This document shows, in pieces, positions 36,312 through 46,566 of a DNA stretch of 64,000 nucleotides. Each line of letters opens with the position of its first letter. Within the stretch, counting starts at the first letter, position 1. Source of the stretch: Serratia oryzae (GTDB taxonomy: Bacteria > Pseudomonadota > Gammaproteobacteria > Enterobacterales > Enterobacteriaceae); the NCBI RefSeq assembly GCF_001976145.1, contig NZ_MOXD01000003.1:465950-529949 (forward strand), in the 5' to 3' direction. Under the pieces are notes generated by a model. That model did not search any database. It saw nothing but the letters and a program-made list of their open reading frames with translations, and was not told where the DNA came from. The position numbers and the translations under genes were made by a program.

Positions 36312-37544
36312 ATGAGTAACGCTATTGCCGAACAACTTACCGAACGTTTTTTCCGCTACCTGGCGGTCACCAGCCAGAGTGATGCTGCGGCCAGCACGCT
36401 GCCCACCACCGCGGGTCAACATGATATGGCGCAGCTGTTAGCCGCTGAGCTGCGTCAGCTTGGGCTGGAGGACGTGTTGGTTGATGAACACGCCACCGTT
36501 ACCGCACGCAAGCCCGGCAATCAGCCCGGCGCGCCGCGCATCGGTTTTATCACCCATATCGATACCGTCGACGTGGGCCTGGCCGCCGAGATCCACCCGC
36601 AGCGCCTGCGCTTTACCGGCGAAGACCTGTGCCTGAACGCCGAGCAGGATATCTGGCTGCGCACTGCCGAGCACCCGGAAATTCTGGCTTATCCCAACGA
36701 AGAAATTATTTTCAGCGATGGCACCAGCGTGCTGGGTGCCGACAATAAAGCGGCGGTAACCGTGGTGATGACGCTGCTGGCAAACCTGAGCGCGACCGAT
36801 CGCCACGGCGATATCGTGGTGGCCTTTGTACCGGACGAAGAGGTTGGCCTGCGCGGAGCCAAAGCGCTGGATCTGGCGCGTTTTGACGTTGATTTCGCCT
36901 ATACCATCGACTGCTGCGAACTGGGCGAGGTGGTGTATGAAAACTTTAACGCTGCCGGAGCGGAAATCCGTATTGAAGGCGTGACAGCGCACCCGATGTC
37001 GGCAAAAAACGTACTGATTAACCCAATCCGCATCGCTACCGATATCATCAATCAGTTCGATATTCAGGATACGCCGGAGCACACCGAAGGGCGCGAGGGG
37101 TATTTCTGGTTCAACGATATGGTGGCCAACTCTAATAACGCCATGCTGAAAGTGTCGATCCGCGATTTTGATCTGGCAGCTTTCAACCGCCGTAAGGCGC
37201 GTTTGCAGGAAGTCGTACAGCAGGTTGCTGCCAACTATCCACGCGCCAAGGTCAGCTGTACGGTGCAGGATATTTACAGCAATATCAGCAACTCCATCGG
37301 CGAGGATAAACGCGCCATCGAGCTGATTTTCGGTGCACTGGCCGCACACGGCATTACGCCGAAAGTGATCCCGATGCGCGGCGGTACCGACGGCGCAGCG
37401 CTTTCCAGCCGTGGCCTGATCACCCCAAACTACTTCACCGGCGCGCACAACTTCCATTCACGCTTCGAGTTTCTGCCGATCAGTTCCTTCGTGAAGTCCT
37501 ATCAGGTTACCCGCAGCATCTGCCTGCTGGCCGCACGCGGTTAA
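36312..37544 (+). CDS. pepT: Peptidase T, tripeptide aminopeptidase
   Basis: PepT removes N-terminal residues from tripeptides using two zinc ions. The M20-family pattern is complete: metal His and Asp in FITHIDTVD near residue 78-83, metal Asp in VLGADNKAAV, catalytic and metal Glu pair in VPDEEVGLRG, and His near the end in TGAHNFHSRFEF. The ATG has AAGGA upstream. Length is 410 residues. It converges on a YbiR-like permease gene with a shared hairpin between them. Confidence 0.96.
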   Translation: MSNAIAEQLTERFFRYLAVTSQSDAAASTLPTTAGQHDMAQLLAAELRQLGLEDVLVDEHATVTARKPGNQPGAPRIGFITHIDTVDVGLAAEIHPQRLRFTGEDLCLNAEQDIWLRTAEHPEILAYPNEEIIFSDGTSVLGADNKAAVTVVMTLLANLSATDRHGDIVVAFVPDEEVGLRGAKALDLARFDVDFAYTIDCCELGEVVYENFNAAGAEIRIEGVTAHPMSAKNVLINPIRIATDIINQFDIQDTPEHTEGREGYFWFNDMVANSNNAMLKVSIRDFDLAAFNRRKARLQEVVQQVAANYPRAKVSCTVQDIYSNISNSIGEDKRAIELIFGALAAHGITPKVIPMRGGTDGAALSSRGLITPNYFTGAHNFHSRFEFLPISSFVKSYQVTRSICLLAARG

Positions 37545-37549
37545 CCTTC

Positions 37550-37573
37550 ACGCCGCGGGGCACCCCGCGGCGT
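37550..37573. terminator. Shared hairpin between pepT and the YbiR-type permease gene
   Basis: ACGCCGCGGGG and CCCCGCGGCGT form an 11-bp perfect palindrome with two bases between. It lies between two convergent genes and touches the stop codon of the leftward one. T-runs are short, so strength as a terminator is uncertain. Confidence 0.6.
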
Positions 37574-38676
37574 TATAACAGCCACCAGCCAACCAACGCC
37601 GCCCATGCTAAAAACGGCAGCGAATAGTAATGGAAGCGCAGCCATATCCGCCGATCCCCCGCCATCCGCAGCGCAATCAGGTTAGCCAAGGAGCCGATCG
37701 CCAAGCCAAAGCCCCCGGCGTTCACCGCGTAGGCCACCAAGGCGCTGGAAGGGACATAGTTGAGCAGCAAAATGGTGGCGGGCACATTACTGATAATCTG
37801 CGACAGGCCGATGCCCAAGGCATACACCGCTCCCTCTGGCAGCGCAGCGATATGGCTAAACCATGGCTGCATCGCTGGCAAGCGGGTGAACAGTCCGACA
37901 TCGATAAACATGGCGATAAACACAAAAATCAGGCTCCAGTCGATTTGCAGCAATACCCGCCGCGCCAACAGCAGAAAACCGACGAACACCGCCAATAGCC
38001 CGTAAAGCGGCAGCGCAAAATCCAGGCAGATCAGGAACACCCCGTACAGCACCAAACAGCCGATCAGCAAGGGTTTCTGATAAGGGTAACTCTGAGCTTG
38101 AGCCTTTTTCACAATATCGCGCGCCGGAAAGCTGAACCAGGTCACCGCCAACAGGCTGAGCATCATCACCACGCCGAAAGGGGCCATCTGGCCGATAAAC
38201 CCGAGGAATGACAGCGACGACTTGCTCCACAGCAAAATATTTTGCGGGTTACCGATCGGCGTCAGCAGCGAACCGGCGTTCACCGCCAGCGCCTGGAAGA
38301 TAATCAGCCGATTAACCGGCAACGCAGAAAGCTTTTTCAGCGTAATGGTCAGGGGAATGACGATAAACAGCGCCACATCGTTGGTCAGGAATGACGACAG
38401 CAGCGCGGCGGAAAACACCAGAAACAGCGCCAGCCAGCGCTCGCTGCGCAGCCTGTTGACGATCTGGCGGCCAATAAAATCGAAATAGCCGCTGACCTCA
38501 ACACCCTTGGTCAGCAGCATCAGCCCCAGCAGGGTAATAATGGTACGCCAGTCGATAAACTGGGCCAGCGGCTGCGGCTCAAGCGCAAACAGCAGCACGC
38601 CGATCAGCAGCAGCGCGTGCAAAAAACGGTCGTGAAGAAACGGCCTCAACAGGCGGGTTACAGCATGTGAACTCAT
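37573..38676 (-). CDS. ybiR: YbiR-type inner-membrane anion permease (ArsB/CitM superfamily)
   Basis: The 367-residue protein has about ten membrane spans and strong similarity, as recalled, to E. coli YbiR: IDWRTIITLLGLMLLTKGVE, SSFLTNDVALFIVIPLTITL and VNAGSLLTPIGNPQNILLW. The last two are the paired re-entrant motifs (TNDV and GNPQN) of the ion transporter superfamily. The substrate is unknown; homologues carry dicarboxylates, citrate or arsenite. It is convergent with pepT and divergent from apbE, overlapping only that gene's non-coding upstream frame. Confidence 0.85.
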   Translation of the reverse strand: MSSHAVTRLLRPFLHDRFLHALLLIGVLLFALEPQPLAQFIDWRTIITLLGLMLLTKGVEVSGYFDFIGRQIVNRLRSERWLALFLVFSAALLSSFLTNDVALFIVIPLTITLKKLSALPVNRLIIFQALAVNAGSLLTPIGNPQNILLWSKSSLSFLGFIGQMAPFGVVMMLSLLAVTWFSFPARDIVKKAQAQSYPYQKPLLIGCLVLYGVFLICLDFALPLYGLLAVFVGFLLLARRVLLQIDWSLIFVFIAMFIDVGLFTRLPAMQPWFSHIAALPEGAVYALGIGLSQIISNVPATILLLNYVPSSALVAYAVNAGGFGLAIGSLANLIALRMAGDRRIWLRFHYYSLPFLAWAALVGWWLL

Positions 38677-38816
38677 ATTTTTCGCTTCGCAAAACAGCCA
38701 GAATGCAGGCCAAAGACGTTAGCCGAAGCGCGCAGATTACGCCACTGAAAAAGCTTTTCATTTGCCGCACTTTGCTCTATATCCATCATCTTTCGTTTAC
38801 TTTTAAGGATCCTCCC

Positions 38817-39848
38817 ATGGTTCACACCTTTGCCAAGAGGTTACTGCTGGCCGCAGCACTCACCCTGCTTGTCGCCTGTAACGACACCACAACCCGCCCG
38901 CAAATCGACATTGAAGGCAAAACCATGGGCACCTTCTACAGCGTGAAGATCAGCGGTGAGATTGAGCAGAATAAACAGCAGTTGCAGCAGGAGATCGATG
39001 CCCTGCTGGAACAGGCCAACGACGATATTTCCACCTATCGCCCGAATTCGGTGTTATCCCGCTTCAATCAGACGCACAGCAGCGAACCGCAGCCCATTCC
39101 GCGCGGCATGGCCGATATTATCCTGATGGCCCAGCGCATTGGCCGCGATACCCATGGTGCGATGGATATCACCGTCGGCCCGTTGGTGAACCTGTGGGGC
39201 TTCGGGCCGGATAAGCGGGTGGTGAAGGCCCCACAGCAACCACAAATCGACGCAGCCAAGCGCAATACCGGCCTGCAGCACCTGAAACTGCTCAGCGATA
39301 ACCGCGGCGAATGGCTGCAGAAAGATTTGCCGCAGATGTATGTCGATCTCTCCACGCTGGGCGAAGGTTATGGCGTGGATCAGTTGGTGCGCCTGATGGC
39401 GCGTAAGGGCATTACCAACTATCTGGTGTCGGTGGGCGGTGCCGTCTCCTCACGCGGCGTCAACGGCCAGGGCAAGCCTTGGCGTGTGGCGATTCAGAAA
39501 CCTACCGACCGTGAAAACGCGGTACAGGCCATGGTCGATCTACAGGGTTATAGCATCAGCACCTCGGGCAGTTACCGTAACTATTTCGAACAGGACGGGC
39601 AGCGTTATTCCCATGTGATCGATCCCGCCACCGGCCGCCCGATTAACCACCGGCTGGTTTCCGCCACGGTGATCGCCCCCACGGCGCTGGAAGCCGACGG
39701 CTGGGATACCGGGCTGATGGTCTTGGGCACGGAAAAAGCGCTGAAGCTAGCGGAAGAGCAAGGGCTGGCGGTGTATCTGATCAGCAAGACCGACGACGGT
39801 TTCAGCGCGGTAATGACACCGCAGTTTAAGGCGTTTTTGGTGCAGTAA
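38817..39848 (+). CDS. apbE: FAD:protein FMN transferase lipoprotein ApbE
   Basis: ApbE attaches FMN covalently to flavoproteins such as NqrB/NqrC and RnfG on the periplasmic side. A lipoprotein signal ends LLVAC near residue 21. Family segments include GKTMGTFYSVKI, LSTLGEGYGVDQLV, SVGGAVSSRGVNGQGKPWRV, SISTSGSYRNYFEQ and DPATGRPI, the last two near the metal-binding site. The start at 38817 has AAGGA seven bases upstream and gives 343 residues; upstream in-frame codons are not used. Confidence 0.94.
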   Translation: MVHTFAKRLLLAAALTLLVACNDTTTRPQIDIEGKTMGTFYSVKISGEIEQNKQQLQQEIDALLEQANDDISTYRPNSVLSRFNQTHSSEPQPIPRGMADIILMAQRIGRDTHGAMDITVGPLVNLWGFGPDKRVVKAPQQPQIDAAKRNTGLQHLKLLSDNRGEWLQKDLPQMYVDLSTLGEGYGVDQLVRLMARKGITNYLVSVGGAVSSRGVNGQGKPWRVAIQKPTDRENAVQAMVDLQGYSISTSGSYRNYFEQDGQRYSHVIDPATGRPINHRLVSATVIAPTALEADGWDTGLMVLGTEKALKLAEEQGLAVYLISKTDDGFSAVMTPQFKAFLVQ

Positions 39849-40334
39849 TCTCATTAGGCATAAATAGTGAAGGTTATTACGAACTGTTTTTCGTTTACAT
39901 ACTGGGATAGTTATCATTTTCGGTCGCTAGACGCTTTATATTCACCCTAACTCAAAGTGAACGCGACCGAGCAGGGGGCTCAAGAGCCAGCCCCCTGCAC
40001 CCCGGCCCCTTGCCATATCAGGCGGCCGCTGCGCGGCTACCCTCACTGCGCCACGGCGCATCACGGCCGGCTACGACAGGAGTCCCTGCCTGTCTCGCCT
40101 GAACGCGCCGTCCATGGCGCGTTCGCCTATGCGCCGCGTCTCCATTCGGCGCCTTCAATGGCGTCAACACCGGAGCTCACCTCGCCAATGGCAATTTCAA
40201 CTAACAATGCGAATGGAAAGGTTGCCTCGTGATAACAGGTTCTGGTGTTGACGTTTGAGCATATCACTCCATTAGTTACGGCAATTCCCATTACACCTAG
40301 CTTAAATAGACGAAAACATAGAGTATGAGTCCCC
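39849..40334. other. 486-bp gene-free region between apbE and the efflux operon
   Basis: The first 100 and last 130 bases are ordinary AT-rich intergenic DNA. The middle, 39955-40150, is a GC-rich block of inverted repeats (listed separately). No convincing promoter or gene was seen. Confidence 0.55.
39955..40150 (+). repeat. GC-rich block with nested inverted repeats, possible Ash-like remnant
   Basis: GCAGGGGGCT and its complement AGCCCCCTGC form a 10-bp stem (39971-39998), followed by GC-rich inverted motifs such as GGCGGCCGC/GCGCGG and GGCGCAT/ATGCGCC. A GTG-started frame at 39957-40232 reads like the start of small P4-prophage Ash-type proteins (GYPHCATAHHGRL, PERAVHGAFAYAP), but it has no ribosome-binding site. 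I treat it as a dispersed repeat or prophage remnant, from memory of similar sequences only. Confidence 0.35.
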
Positions 40335-43300
40335 CTACCGCTTCCTGTGCAACAGCAAATACACCGCCGGGATCACCAGCATCGACAACAGCGGCGCGCT
40401 CACCATCCCGCCGATCATCGGTGCGGCGATCCGCTGCATCACCTCCGAACCCGCGCCGCCGCCCCACATGATCGGCAGCAAACCGGCCATAATGGTGGCT
40501 ACCGTCATCACCTTTGGCCGGACGCGTAACACTGCCCCTTCGCTGATAGCCGCCATCAGTTGCTGCTGGCTTAACGGCTCGCCGGGCTGACGATGCTTTG
40601 CCAGTGCTTGGTTAAGATACAGCACCATAATCACGCCAAACTCCGCCGCGACGCCCGCCAGAGCGATAAACCCCACCGCCCCCGCCACCGACAGGTTGTA
40701 ATTGAGCAGGAACAGCAGCCATACCCCACCGATCAGCGCAAACGGCAGCGTTGCCATGATCAACAACGCATCACGCACGCTGTTGAAGGTGACAAACAGC
40801 AGCACGAAGATAATCCCGAGCGTTACCGGCAGCACGATCTTCAACTGGGCGCTGGCACGTTCCAAATACTCGAACTGCCCAGACCAACTGACAGAAACCC
40901 CGGCAGGCAGCGTTACCTGCTGTGCTACCGCACGCTGCATCTCTTCCACCGCCGATTTCAGGTCACGCCCGCGCAGATCGACATAGATCCAGTCAGAAAG
41001 CCGAGCGTTCTCACTTTTCAGCATCGGCGGGCCTTCGCTCAGCCGGATATCCGCCAATTCGGCCAGCGGCACCTGGCTGCCCGCCGCTGTCACCACCGGC
41101 AGCTCACGCAAGGCCTGCAACGAATCGCGGATCTCACGCGGATAACGCACGTTGATCGGATAACGCGCACGCCCTTCAATGGTTTCACCGATGTTCTCAC
41201 CGCCCACCAGCGTTGCCACGATCGATTGCAACTCTTTAACCGAAACGCCGTAACGCGCCGCGCGCTGGCGATCGATATCAATATCCACATAGCGCCCACC
41301 GACAATGCGCTCCGCCAGCGCCGACGTCACCCCCGGAACCTGTTTCACCACCTGTTCGATCTGGTTGGAGGCGCGTTCGATATCGGCAATATTGCTGCCG
41401 TTAACCTTGATCCCCACCGGGCTTTTGATCCCGGTCGCCAGCATATCCAGCCGGTTGCGGATCGGCGGCACCCAGACGTTGGCAATGCCCGGCACCTTCA
41501 CCACGCTGTCCAGTTCAGCCACCAGCTTGTCCATGGTCATGCCGGGCCGCCACTGCTCGCGCGGCTTAAAACGAATGGTGGTTTCCAGCATGGTCAACGG
41601 TGCCGGATCGGTGGCGGTTTCCGCCCGGCCAGCTTTGCCGAACACCGTATCCACTTCCGGTACGGTTTTGATCAAGCGATCGGTCAACTGCAGCAAGCGC
41701 GCCGCTTCGCGGGCAGAAATACCCGGCAACGTGGAGGGCATATACAACAGATCGCCTTCGTCCAACGGCGGCATGAATTCACTGCCCAAGCGGCTGAGCG
41801 GGTACAGCGTCAGCACCAGCAGCGCGGCGGAAACCCCCAGCGTGGTTTTGGGCCGCGCCAGCACCGCCGCCAACAGTGGTTGGTAGATACGGATCAGCCA
41901 GCGATTAAGCGGGTTGGCATGTTCGTCTGGAATGCGGCCACGGATAAAATACCCCATCAGTACCGGCACCAGGGTGATCCCCAACCCGGCGGAGACCGCC
42001 ATGGCATAGGTTTTGGTGAAGGCTAACGGCGCAAACATCCGCCCTTCCTGCGCCTGCAGCGAGAACACCGGGATAAATGACAGCGTAATGATCAGCAAAC
42101 TGCAAAATAGCGCTGGGCCAACCTCCACTGCCGCCTGCTCGGAGATACGCCAGTAATCCTGTGGGGTTGGCTGCTGCCCAGGGTGGCGCTGTCGCCACTG
42201 CTCCAGCACTTTGTGCATGTTCTCGATCATCACAATCGCCGCATCCACCATCGCGCCGATGGCGATGGCAATCCCTCCCAGCGACATGATGTTGGCGTTG
42301 ACGCCCTGATAGTGCATCACCACAAACGCCCCGAGGATCCCCAGCGGCAAGGTGACCATCGCCACCAGCGCCGAACGGAAGTGCGACAGGAACAGCGTGC
42401 AGACCACCGCCACCACCAGGAACTCTTCCAGCAGTTTGAACGACAGCGTATCGATAGCATTCTCGATCAGTTGGGAACGGTCATAAACCGGCACAATCTC
42501 CACGCCCGGCGGCAACGTCTGCTGGATCTGCTGCAACTTCACCTTCAGCGCCTTGATGGTTTCCAGCGCGTTCTTGCCGTAGCGCATCACCACGATGCCA
42601 CCAGCCACTTCGCCTTCACCGTTCAGTTCCGTGATGCCACGGCGCATTTCCGGCCCTTCACGCACCGTTGCAACCTGTGCGAGCAGGATCGGCACGCCGT
42701 CGCGCGCGCTGATCACCACGTTATTGAAGTCATCGAGCCGTTTCAGGTAACCGGAGGTGCGCACCATATATTCCGCTTCCCCCATCTCCAGCAGCGCCCC
42801 ACCGCCCTCCTGGTTGGCATCCTGAATCGCACTGACCACCTGCTGATGCGTAACGTTCAACGCGCGCATACTCTCTGGATTCAGCACCACCTGATACTGA
42901 CGCACCATACCGCCGACGCTGGCCACTTCGGCCACATTAGGGACAGTTTTCAGTTCGAACTTCAGCGTCCAATCCTGCAAGGCGCGCAGGTCCGCCAGAC
43001 TATGCTTGCCGCTTTTGTCCACCAGCGCATATTCATAGATCCAACCCACGCCGGTGGCATCCGGCCCCAGCGCCACTTTTGCCTGCGCAGGCAACGAAGA
43101 CTGCACCTGGCTCAACGACTCCAGCACCCGCGAGCGCGCCCAGTAAGGATCGGTGCCATCTTCAAACAGAATATAAATGTAAGCATCACCAAACATCGAA
43201 AAACCGCGTACCGTGGTAGCTCCCGGCACCGTCAGCATGGTGGTGGTCAACGGGTAAGTCACCTGATCCTCAATCACCTGCGGTGCTTTCCCCGGATAAG

Positions 43301-43454
43301 TAACGCGCACGATCACCTGTACATCGGAAAGATCGGGCAGTGCATCCAGCGGTGCCTTCTGCAACGCCCAAATCCCCCACGCGGCCAGCAGTATTGACGC
43401 CAGCAGCACCAGCAGACGATTGCGTATCGACCAACGGATCACCGAGGCAATCAT
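40335..43454 (-). CDS. cusA: Copper/silver RND efflux pump CusA/SilA
   Basis: CusA is the proton-driven inner-membrane pump of the Cus complex that expels Cu(I) and Ag(I). The 1039-residue HME-RND protein starts [20 protein letters not shown] and has twelve spans in two halves, with family segments [39 protein letters not shown] and [15 protein letters not shown], and the proton-relay span [19 protein letters not shown]. Its start overlaps the cusB stop (ATGA). It ends the operon. Confidence 0.93.
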   Translation of the reverse strand: MIASVIRWSIRNRLLVLLASILLAAWGIWALQKAPLDALPDLSDVQVIVRVTYPGKAPQVIEDQVTYPLTTTMLTVPGATTVRGFSMFGDAYIYILFEDGTDPYWARSRVLESLSQVQSSLPAQAKVALGPDATGVGWIYEYALVDKSGKHSLADLRALQDWTLKFELKTVPNVAEVASVGGMVRQYQVVLNPESMRALNVTHQQVVSAIQDANQEGGGALLEMGEAEYMVRTSGYLKRLDDFNNVVISARDGVPILLAQVATVREGPEMRRGITELNGEGEVAGGIVVMRYGKNALETIKALKVKLQQIQQTLPPGVEIVPVYDRSQLIENAIDTLSFKLLEEFLVVAVVCTLFLSHFRSALVAMVTLPLGILGAFVVMHYQGVNANIMSLGGIAIAIGAMVDAAIVMIENMHKVLEQWRQRHPGQQPTPQDYWRISEQAAVEVGPALFCSLLIITLSFIPVFSLQAQEGRMFAPLAFTKTYAMAVSAGLGITLVPVLMGYFIRGRIPDEHANPLNRWLIRIYQPLLAAVLARPKTTLGVSAALLVLTLYPLSRLGSEFMPPLDEGDLLYMPSTLPGISAREAARLLQLTDRLIKTVPEVDTVFGKAGRAETATDPAPLTMLETTIRFKPREQWRPGMTMDKLVAELDSVVKVPGIANVWVPPIRNRLDMLATGIKSPVGIKVNGSNIADIERASNQIEQVVKQVPGVTSALAERIVGGRYVDIDIDRQRAARYGVSVKELQSIVATLVGGENIGETIEGRARYPINVRYPREIRDSLQALRELPVVTAAGSQVPLAELADIRLSEGPPMLKSENARLSDWIYVDLRGRDLKSAVEEMQRAVAQQVTLPAGVSVSWSGQFEYLERASAQLKIVLPVTLGIIFVLLFVTFNSVRDALLIMATLPFALIGGVWLLFLLNYNLSVAGAVGFIALAGVAAEFGVIMVLYLNQALAKHRQPGEPLSQQQLMAAISEGAVLRVRPKVMTVATIMAGLLPIMWGGGAGSEVMQRIAAPMIGGMVSAPLLSMLVIPAVYLLLHRKR

Positions 43455-44908
43455 GGGTGGCCTCCGTGCGCTGCGGCTTGCGGCAGGATTTGGCTGATGT
43501 GCGAGCCGTTTTCATCCACGCTGAAGTGGATCGTCACGTTACTGCCGATGCCGATCCCGGCAGGTAACCCGCCTTTCGGCAGGGTGAAATCCATGGTCAT
43601 CGCTGGCCACTGCAATTCCGGTACCGGTGCGTGCGACAGCGTAATCTCATTGCCGTCCAGCGCCTCAACCACCGCCTGCGTCTGGTACTGTTTCACCGTT
43701 TGCTCCCCGGCCAACTGCGGCAGGGCGCTGCGCATGCTGGCTTCTGAATCGATCAGGAACTGGCCAGAAGTCACCACCTGCTGCCCGGCTTGCAGCCCCT
43801 GTTTGATTTCTACCCAGCCGCTTTGCGCTAATCCGGCCACCACCTCAACCGGGGTGAAATGGCCATTACCCGCCGCCACCAGCACTCGGTTACGATCGCC
43901 GTTGCCGATCAGCGCTTCCTGCGGGATCGCCAGCACCGGCTTGGCTGCGGCGTTTGCCGCCAGCGACACGTGCAGATACATGCCCGGCTTGAGCCGCTGC
44001 TGCGGGTTTTGCAGCACGATGCGCGCCTTGAAGGTGCGCGTCAGCGGATCAACGTTCGGCAGCAATTCGCTCACCTCGCCGCTAAAGCGTTCCCCCGGCC
44101 AACTGGCGGAACTGGCCTGTACTGCGTCCCCGACCCGTAGCAAGCCAGCCTGCGCCTGCGGATAATCGATCACTACCCACACCGGATCGAGGCTCGCCAG
44201 TTCAAACAACCCTTGCGTCGCCACGACCTGCGCACCTTCACGCACGTCCAGTTTGTTGATAAACCCGCTTTCCGGCGCGCTGACGGTAATACGCGTCTGC
44301 GGTTTGCCGCTGCGTTCCACCTGGCGGATAATTGCTTCCGGCATAAATTGCAGCGCTAAACGCTGGCGAGCGGCGGCGGTCAGCGCACCGTCCCCCAACG
44401 TGCGGATCGCCAGATACTCCTGCTGCGCCGCACTCCAATCCGGGATCCACAGTTGCGCCAGCGCTTCGCCCTTTTTCACCTGCTGCTGGCTGGCGCGCAC
44501 GTAAAGCTTTTCAACCAGGCCGCTGGCGCGTGCGGCGATTACCTGCACGCTGCGCTCGTCGATCGCCACGCTGCCATAGGCGCTAATCTGCACATTCAGT
44601 TCGCGTAACTGTGCCGCTGCGGTGCGTACCCCCAGATTTTGCTGCTGGCGCGCGCTGATGGTGACGCCGCCGTCCTGTTCCTGCTCATCGGCATAGCGCG
44701 GCACCAGTTCCATGTCCATAAAGGGAGATTTGCCCGGTTTATCAAACCGCTGACCGGGCACCATCGGATCGTACCAATACAGGACCTGCCGTTCGGCTGC
44801 GCCGTCGGTAGGCTTCGCGACCGCAGTCTGCTGGGTGGCAAACCAATAACCGGCCACTCCGCCTGCCACCAACGCTGCCAGCAGCGCCAAGCTAAAACGC
44901 ATTTTCAT
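43451..44908 (-). CDS. cusB: Cus efflux adaptor with a C-terminal CusF-like domain, CusB/SilB
   Basis: CusB is the periplasmic adaptor that links CusA to CusC and takes metal from CusF. The protein of 485 residues has an N-terminal membrane anchor (about 5-22), the metal-site segment [20 protein letters not shown] with [10 protein letters not shown], barrel-sandwich and beta-barrel domains, and a C-terminal extension of about 75 residues with [10 protein letters not shown], the Cu(I)-binding motif of CusF. The extension makes it a SilB-like fusion. The start ATG overlaps the cusC stop (ATGA), with GGAG upstream; the frame to 44950 is not used. Confidence 0.92.
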   Translation of the reverse strand: MKMRFSLALLAALVAGGVAGYWFATQQTAVAKPTDGAAERQVLYWYDPMVPGQRFDKPGKSPFMDMELVPRYADEQEQDGGVTISARQQQNLGVRTAAAQLRELNVQISAYGSVAIDERSVQVIAARASGLVEKLYVRASQQQVKKGEALAQLWIPDWSAAQQEYLAIRTLGDGALTAAARQRLALQFMPEAIIRQVERSGKPQTRITVSAPESGFINKLDVREGAQVVATQGLFELASLDPVWVVIDYPQAQAGLLRVGDAVQASSASWPGERFSGEVSELLPNVDPLTRTFKARIVLQNPQQRLKPGMYLHVSLAANAAAKPVLAIPQEALIGNGDRNRVLVAAGNGHFTPVEVVAGLAQSGWVEIKQGLQAGQQVVTSGQFLIDSEASMRSALPQLAGEQTVKQYQTQAVVEALDGNEITLSHAPVPELQWPAMTMDFTLPKGGLPAGIGIGSNVTIHFSVDENGSHISQILPQAAAHGGHP

Positions 44909-46164
44909 TGTGCTATCTCCTGCGGGGTAAGGTAGCGGATCGCGGCCCACAGTTGCGCCAGTTCGCGCGCCGCTTTACCGGCGGCAAGACGGCTGTCTAG
45001 CAATGCCCGGCGTGCTTCCAGCAGCGAAGAAAGATCGCTTTTGCCACTGCGATATTGCGCCAGTTGCAGCGCCACCCGCTGTTGTTGCAACGGGATGGCC
45101 TGTTGCTGCTGGCGCTGCCATTGGGTTTGCGCCGCCTGATATTGGGCCAACAGCGTATCGAGCTGCGCCTGATGATCGCGAATCAGTAGCGTCAGCTGGT
45201 CGTTGGCTTCCATGGAGCGGGAGAGATCGGCGGCATGGTCTTTGTCTTGCCGCTGTGAGCGGAACACCGGCAGATCGACGGTGAACATCACGCCAGCCAG
45301 ATCTTCGTAACCATCGGCCCGTTTGCCGTAATACACCTCAACCCCCACGTCTGGGATCGCGGCAATTTCCGACTGGGCCGAACGGGCTTTCGCCACGTCG
45401 GCTTCGCGGCTGGCCTGCACCACTTCCGGGTGCTGTTTGATCGCCTGTTGCAACAGGTGACTTTCCGCAGGTAAGCGTTCAAAAGGCGGCAACGTGCCAC
45501 CTGTGCTGGCTTCAGGCTGGCCGGTTAACTGCGTCAACCGTGCCTGGGCGATGGCGGCATCACGCTGTGCCTCACTAAGCCTATCCTGCATCGCCAGCAA
45601 GGTTAAGCGCGCGTCGATCACGTTAGTGGCCGGTGAGCTGCCGCTGGCAACGCCGGTATGCTGTGCGGCGATCTGGCGTTCACTCTCGTTGAGCAACGCC
45701 TGGGCGTCCTTCAGCGTTTGCTGGCTCAACGCCAGCTCCAGCCACGCCTGGGCAGTTTGCTGCTGCAGGCGAGCGCGGATGGTGGCGCTGCCCGCTGCGG
45801 TTTTACTCGCCTCGGCGCGCAGCGTATCCGCCTTGCGCTGGCGTTTACTGCTGCTGACGTAATCCTGCATGATGCCAACCCGTTCCATGGTCATGCCCTC
45901 CCGGGTCAAACGCCGGGCGTTGTTGCCTTGCACCGGCACGTTTTCAATACCGACTTTTAACTTGGGATCGGGCAGTTGCATCGCCGAATCGGCCATATTC
46001 TGCAAGGCATTTACCTGATGCTGATTGGCAGAAAGCTCAGCAGAGTAACGCTCGGCCGCGGCCAGCGATTGCTCCAGCGTCAGTACGGCAGCCTGCGTAC
46101 TCGCCGTATAACAGGCAAGCAGCAACCAGCCCACCCGCAACGGGTGAGAAAGTAATGTGGACAT
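44905..46164 (-). CDS. cusC: Outer-membrane efflux channel of the Cus system, CusC-like
   Basis: This 419-residue TolC-family protein forms the outer-membrane duct for CusBA. A signal peptide covers about residues 1-25 (ending TQAA), followed by two long helical repeats (coiled-coil rich in Gln and Ala, for example LAVLTL/ALNQ-type heptads) and family segments such as LTQLTGQPEAS and VQLAEARL-like helices. No lipobox is seen, unlike E. coli CusC. It lies between cusF and cusB. Assignment to Cus rests on neighbours. Confidence 0.88.
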   Translation of the reverse strand: MSTLLSHPLRVGWLLLACYTASTQAAVLTLEQSLAAAERYSAELSANQHQVNALQNMADSAMQLPDPKLKVGIENVPVQGNNARRLTREGMTMERVGIMQDYVSSSKRQRKADTLRAEASKTAAGSATIRARLQQQTAQAWLELALSQQTLKDAQALLNESERQIAAQHTGVASGSSPATNVIDARLTLLAMQDRLSEAQRDAAIAQARLTQLTGQPEASTGGTLPPFERLPAESHLLQQAIKQHPEVVQASREADVAKARSAQSEIAAIPDVGVEVYYGKRADGYEDLAGVMFTVDLPVFRSQRQDKDHAADLSRSMEANDQLTLLIRDHQAQLDTLLAQYQAAQTQWQRQQQQAIPLQQQRVALQLAQYRSGKSDLSSLLEARRALLDSRLAAGKAARELAQLWAAIRYLTPQEIAQ

Positions 46165-46174
46165 GGTGCCCCCG

Positions 46175-46495
46175 CTATTGTTGGCTGGCGCTGATGGCCG
46201 TCAGTTGATAACCACCGTCAACCTGACGGAAGCTGAAATCAACCTGGGCTCCGGCAACCAACGCTGGCAATGGCGGTTGGGGCTGAAGAAAGTTCATGGT
46301 CATGGGCGGCCAGTTCAGGGCTGGGATCGCCGGATGAGCGAGCAATACCTTTTTGTCACTCCAGGCTTTAACAGTCCCGGTAGAGTGATAGACGGCATCT
46401 TCCGCTGGTGCGGCATGTTGGTGGTGTTGCATTTCCGCTGTCTGGGCGGCGGAAGAGAAAAACAGAGAGATGAGAATTGCAGTGATTAAACGCAT
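46175..46495 (-). CDS. cusF: Periplasmic copper/silver chaperone CusF
   Basis: CusF carries Cu(I)/Ag(I) to the CusCBA pump. The 106-residue protein has a signal peptide (about 1-19), a His-rich stretch (MQHHQHAAP) and the OB-fold metal site HPAIPALNWPPMTMNF, which supplies the His, Trp and two Met ligands known for CusF. It lies 11 bases before cusC. A similar domain is fused to the end of cusB, so the operon encodes two such domains. Confidence 0.93.
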   Translation of the reverse strand: MRLITAILISLFFSSAAQTAEMQHHQHAAPAEDAVYHSTGTVKAWSDKKVLLAHPAIPALNWPPMTMNFLQPQPPLPALVAGAQVDFSFRQVDGGYQLTAISASQQ

Positions 46496-46566
46496 AAGGA
46501 TAGCTCCGTAATATAGTCAATAAACAACAGAAATCGCCCTCCTGGACGGCAAAGCGGATGTTTTGG

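Noticed and set aside
39957..40232. 91-codon frame with some likeness to P4 Ash proteins
   Set aside because: It starts with GTG, lacks a ribosome-binding site and is made mostly of inverted-repeat DNA; kept only as a repeat.
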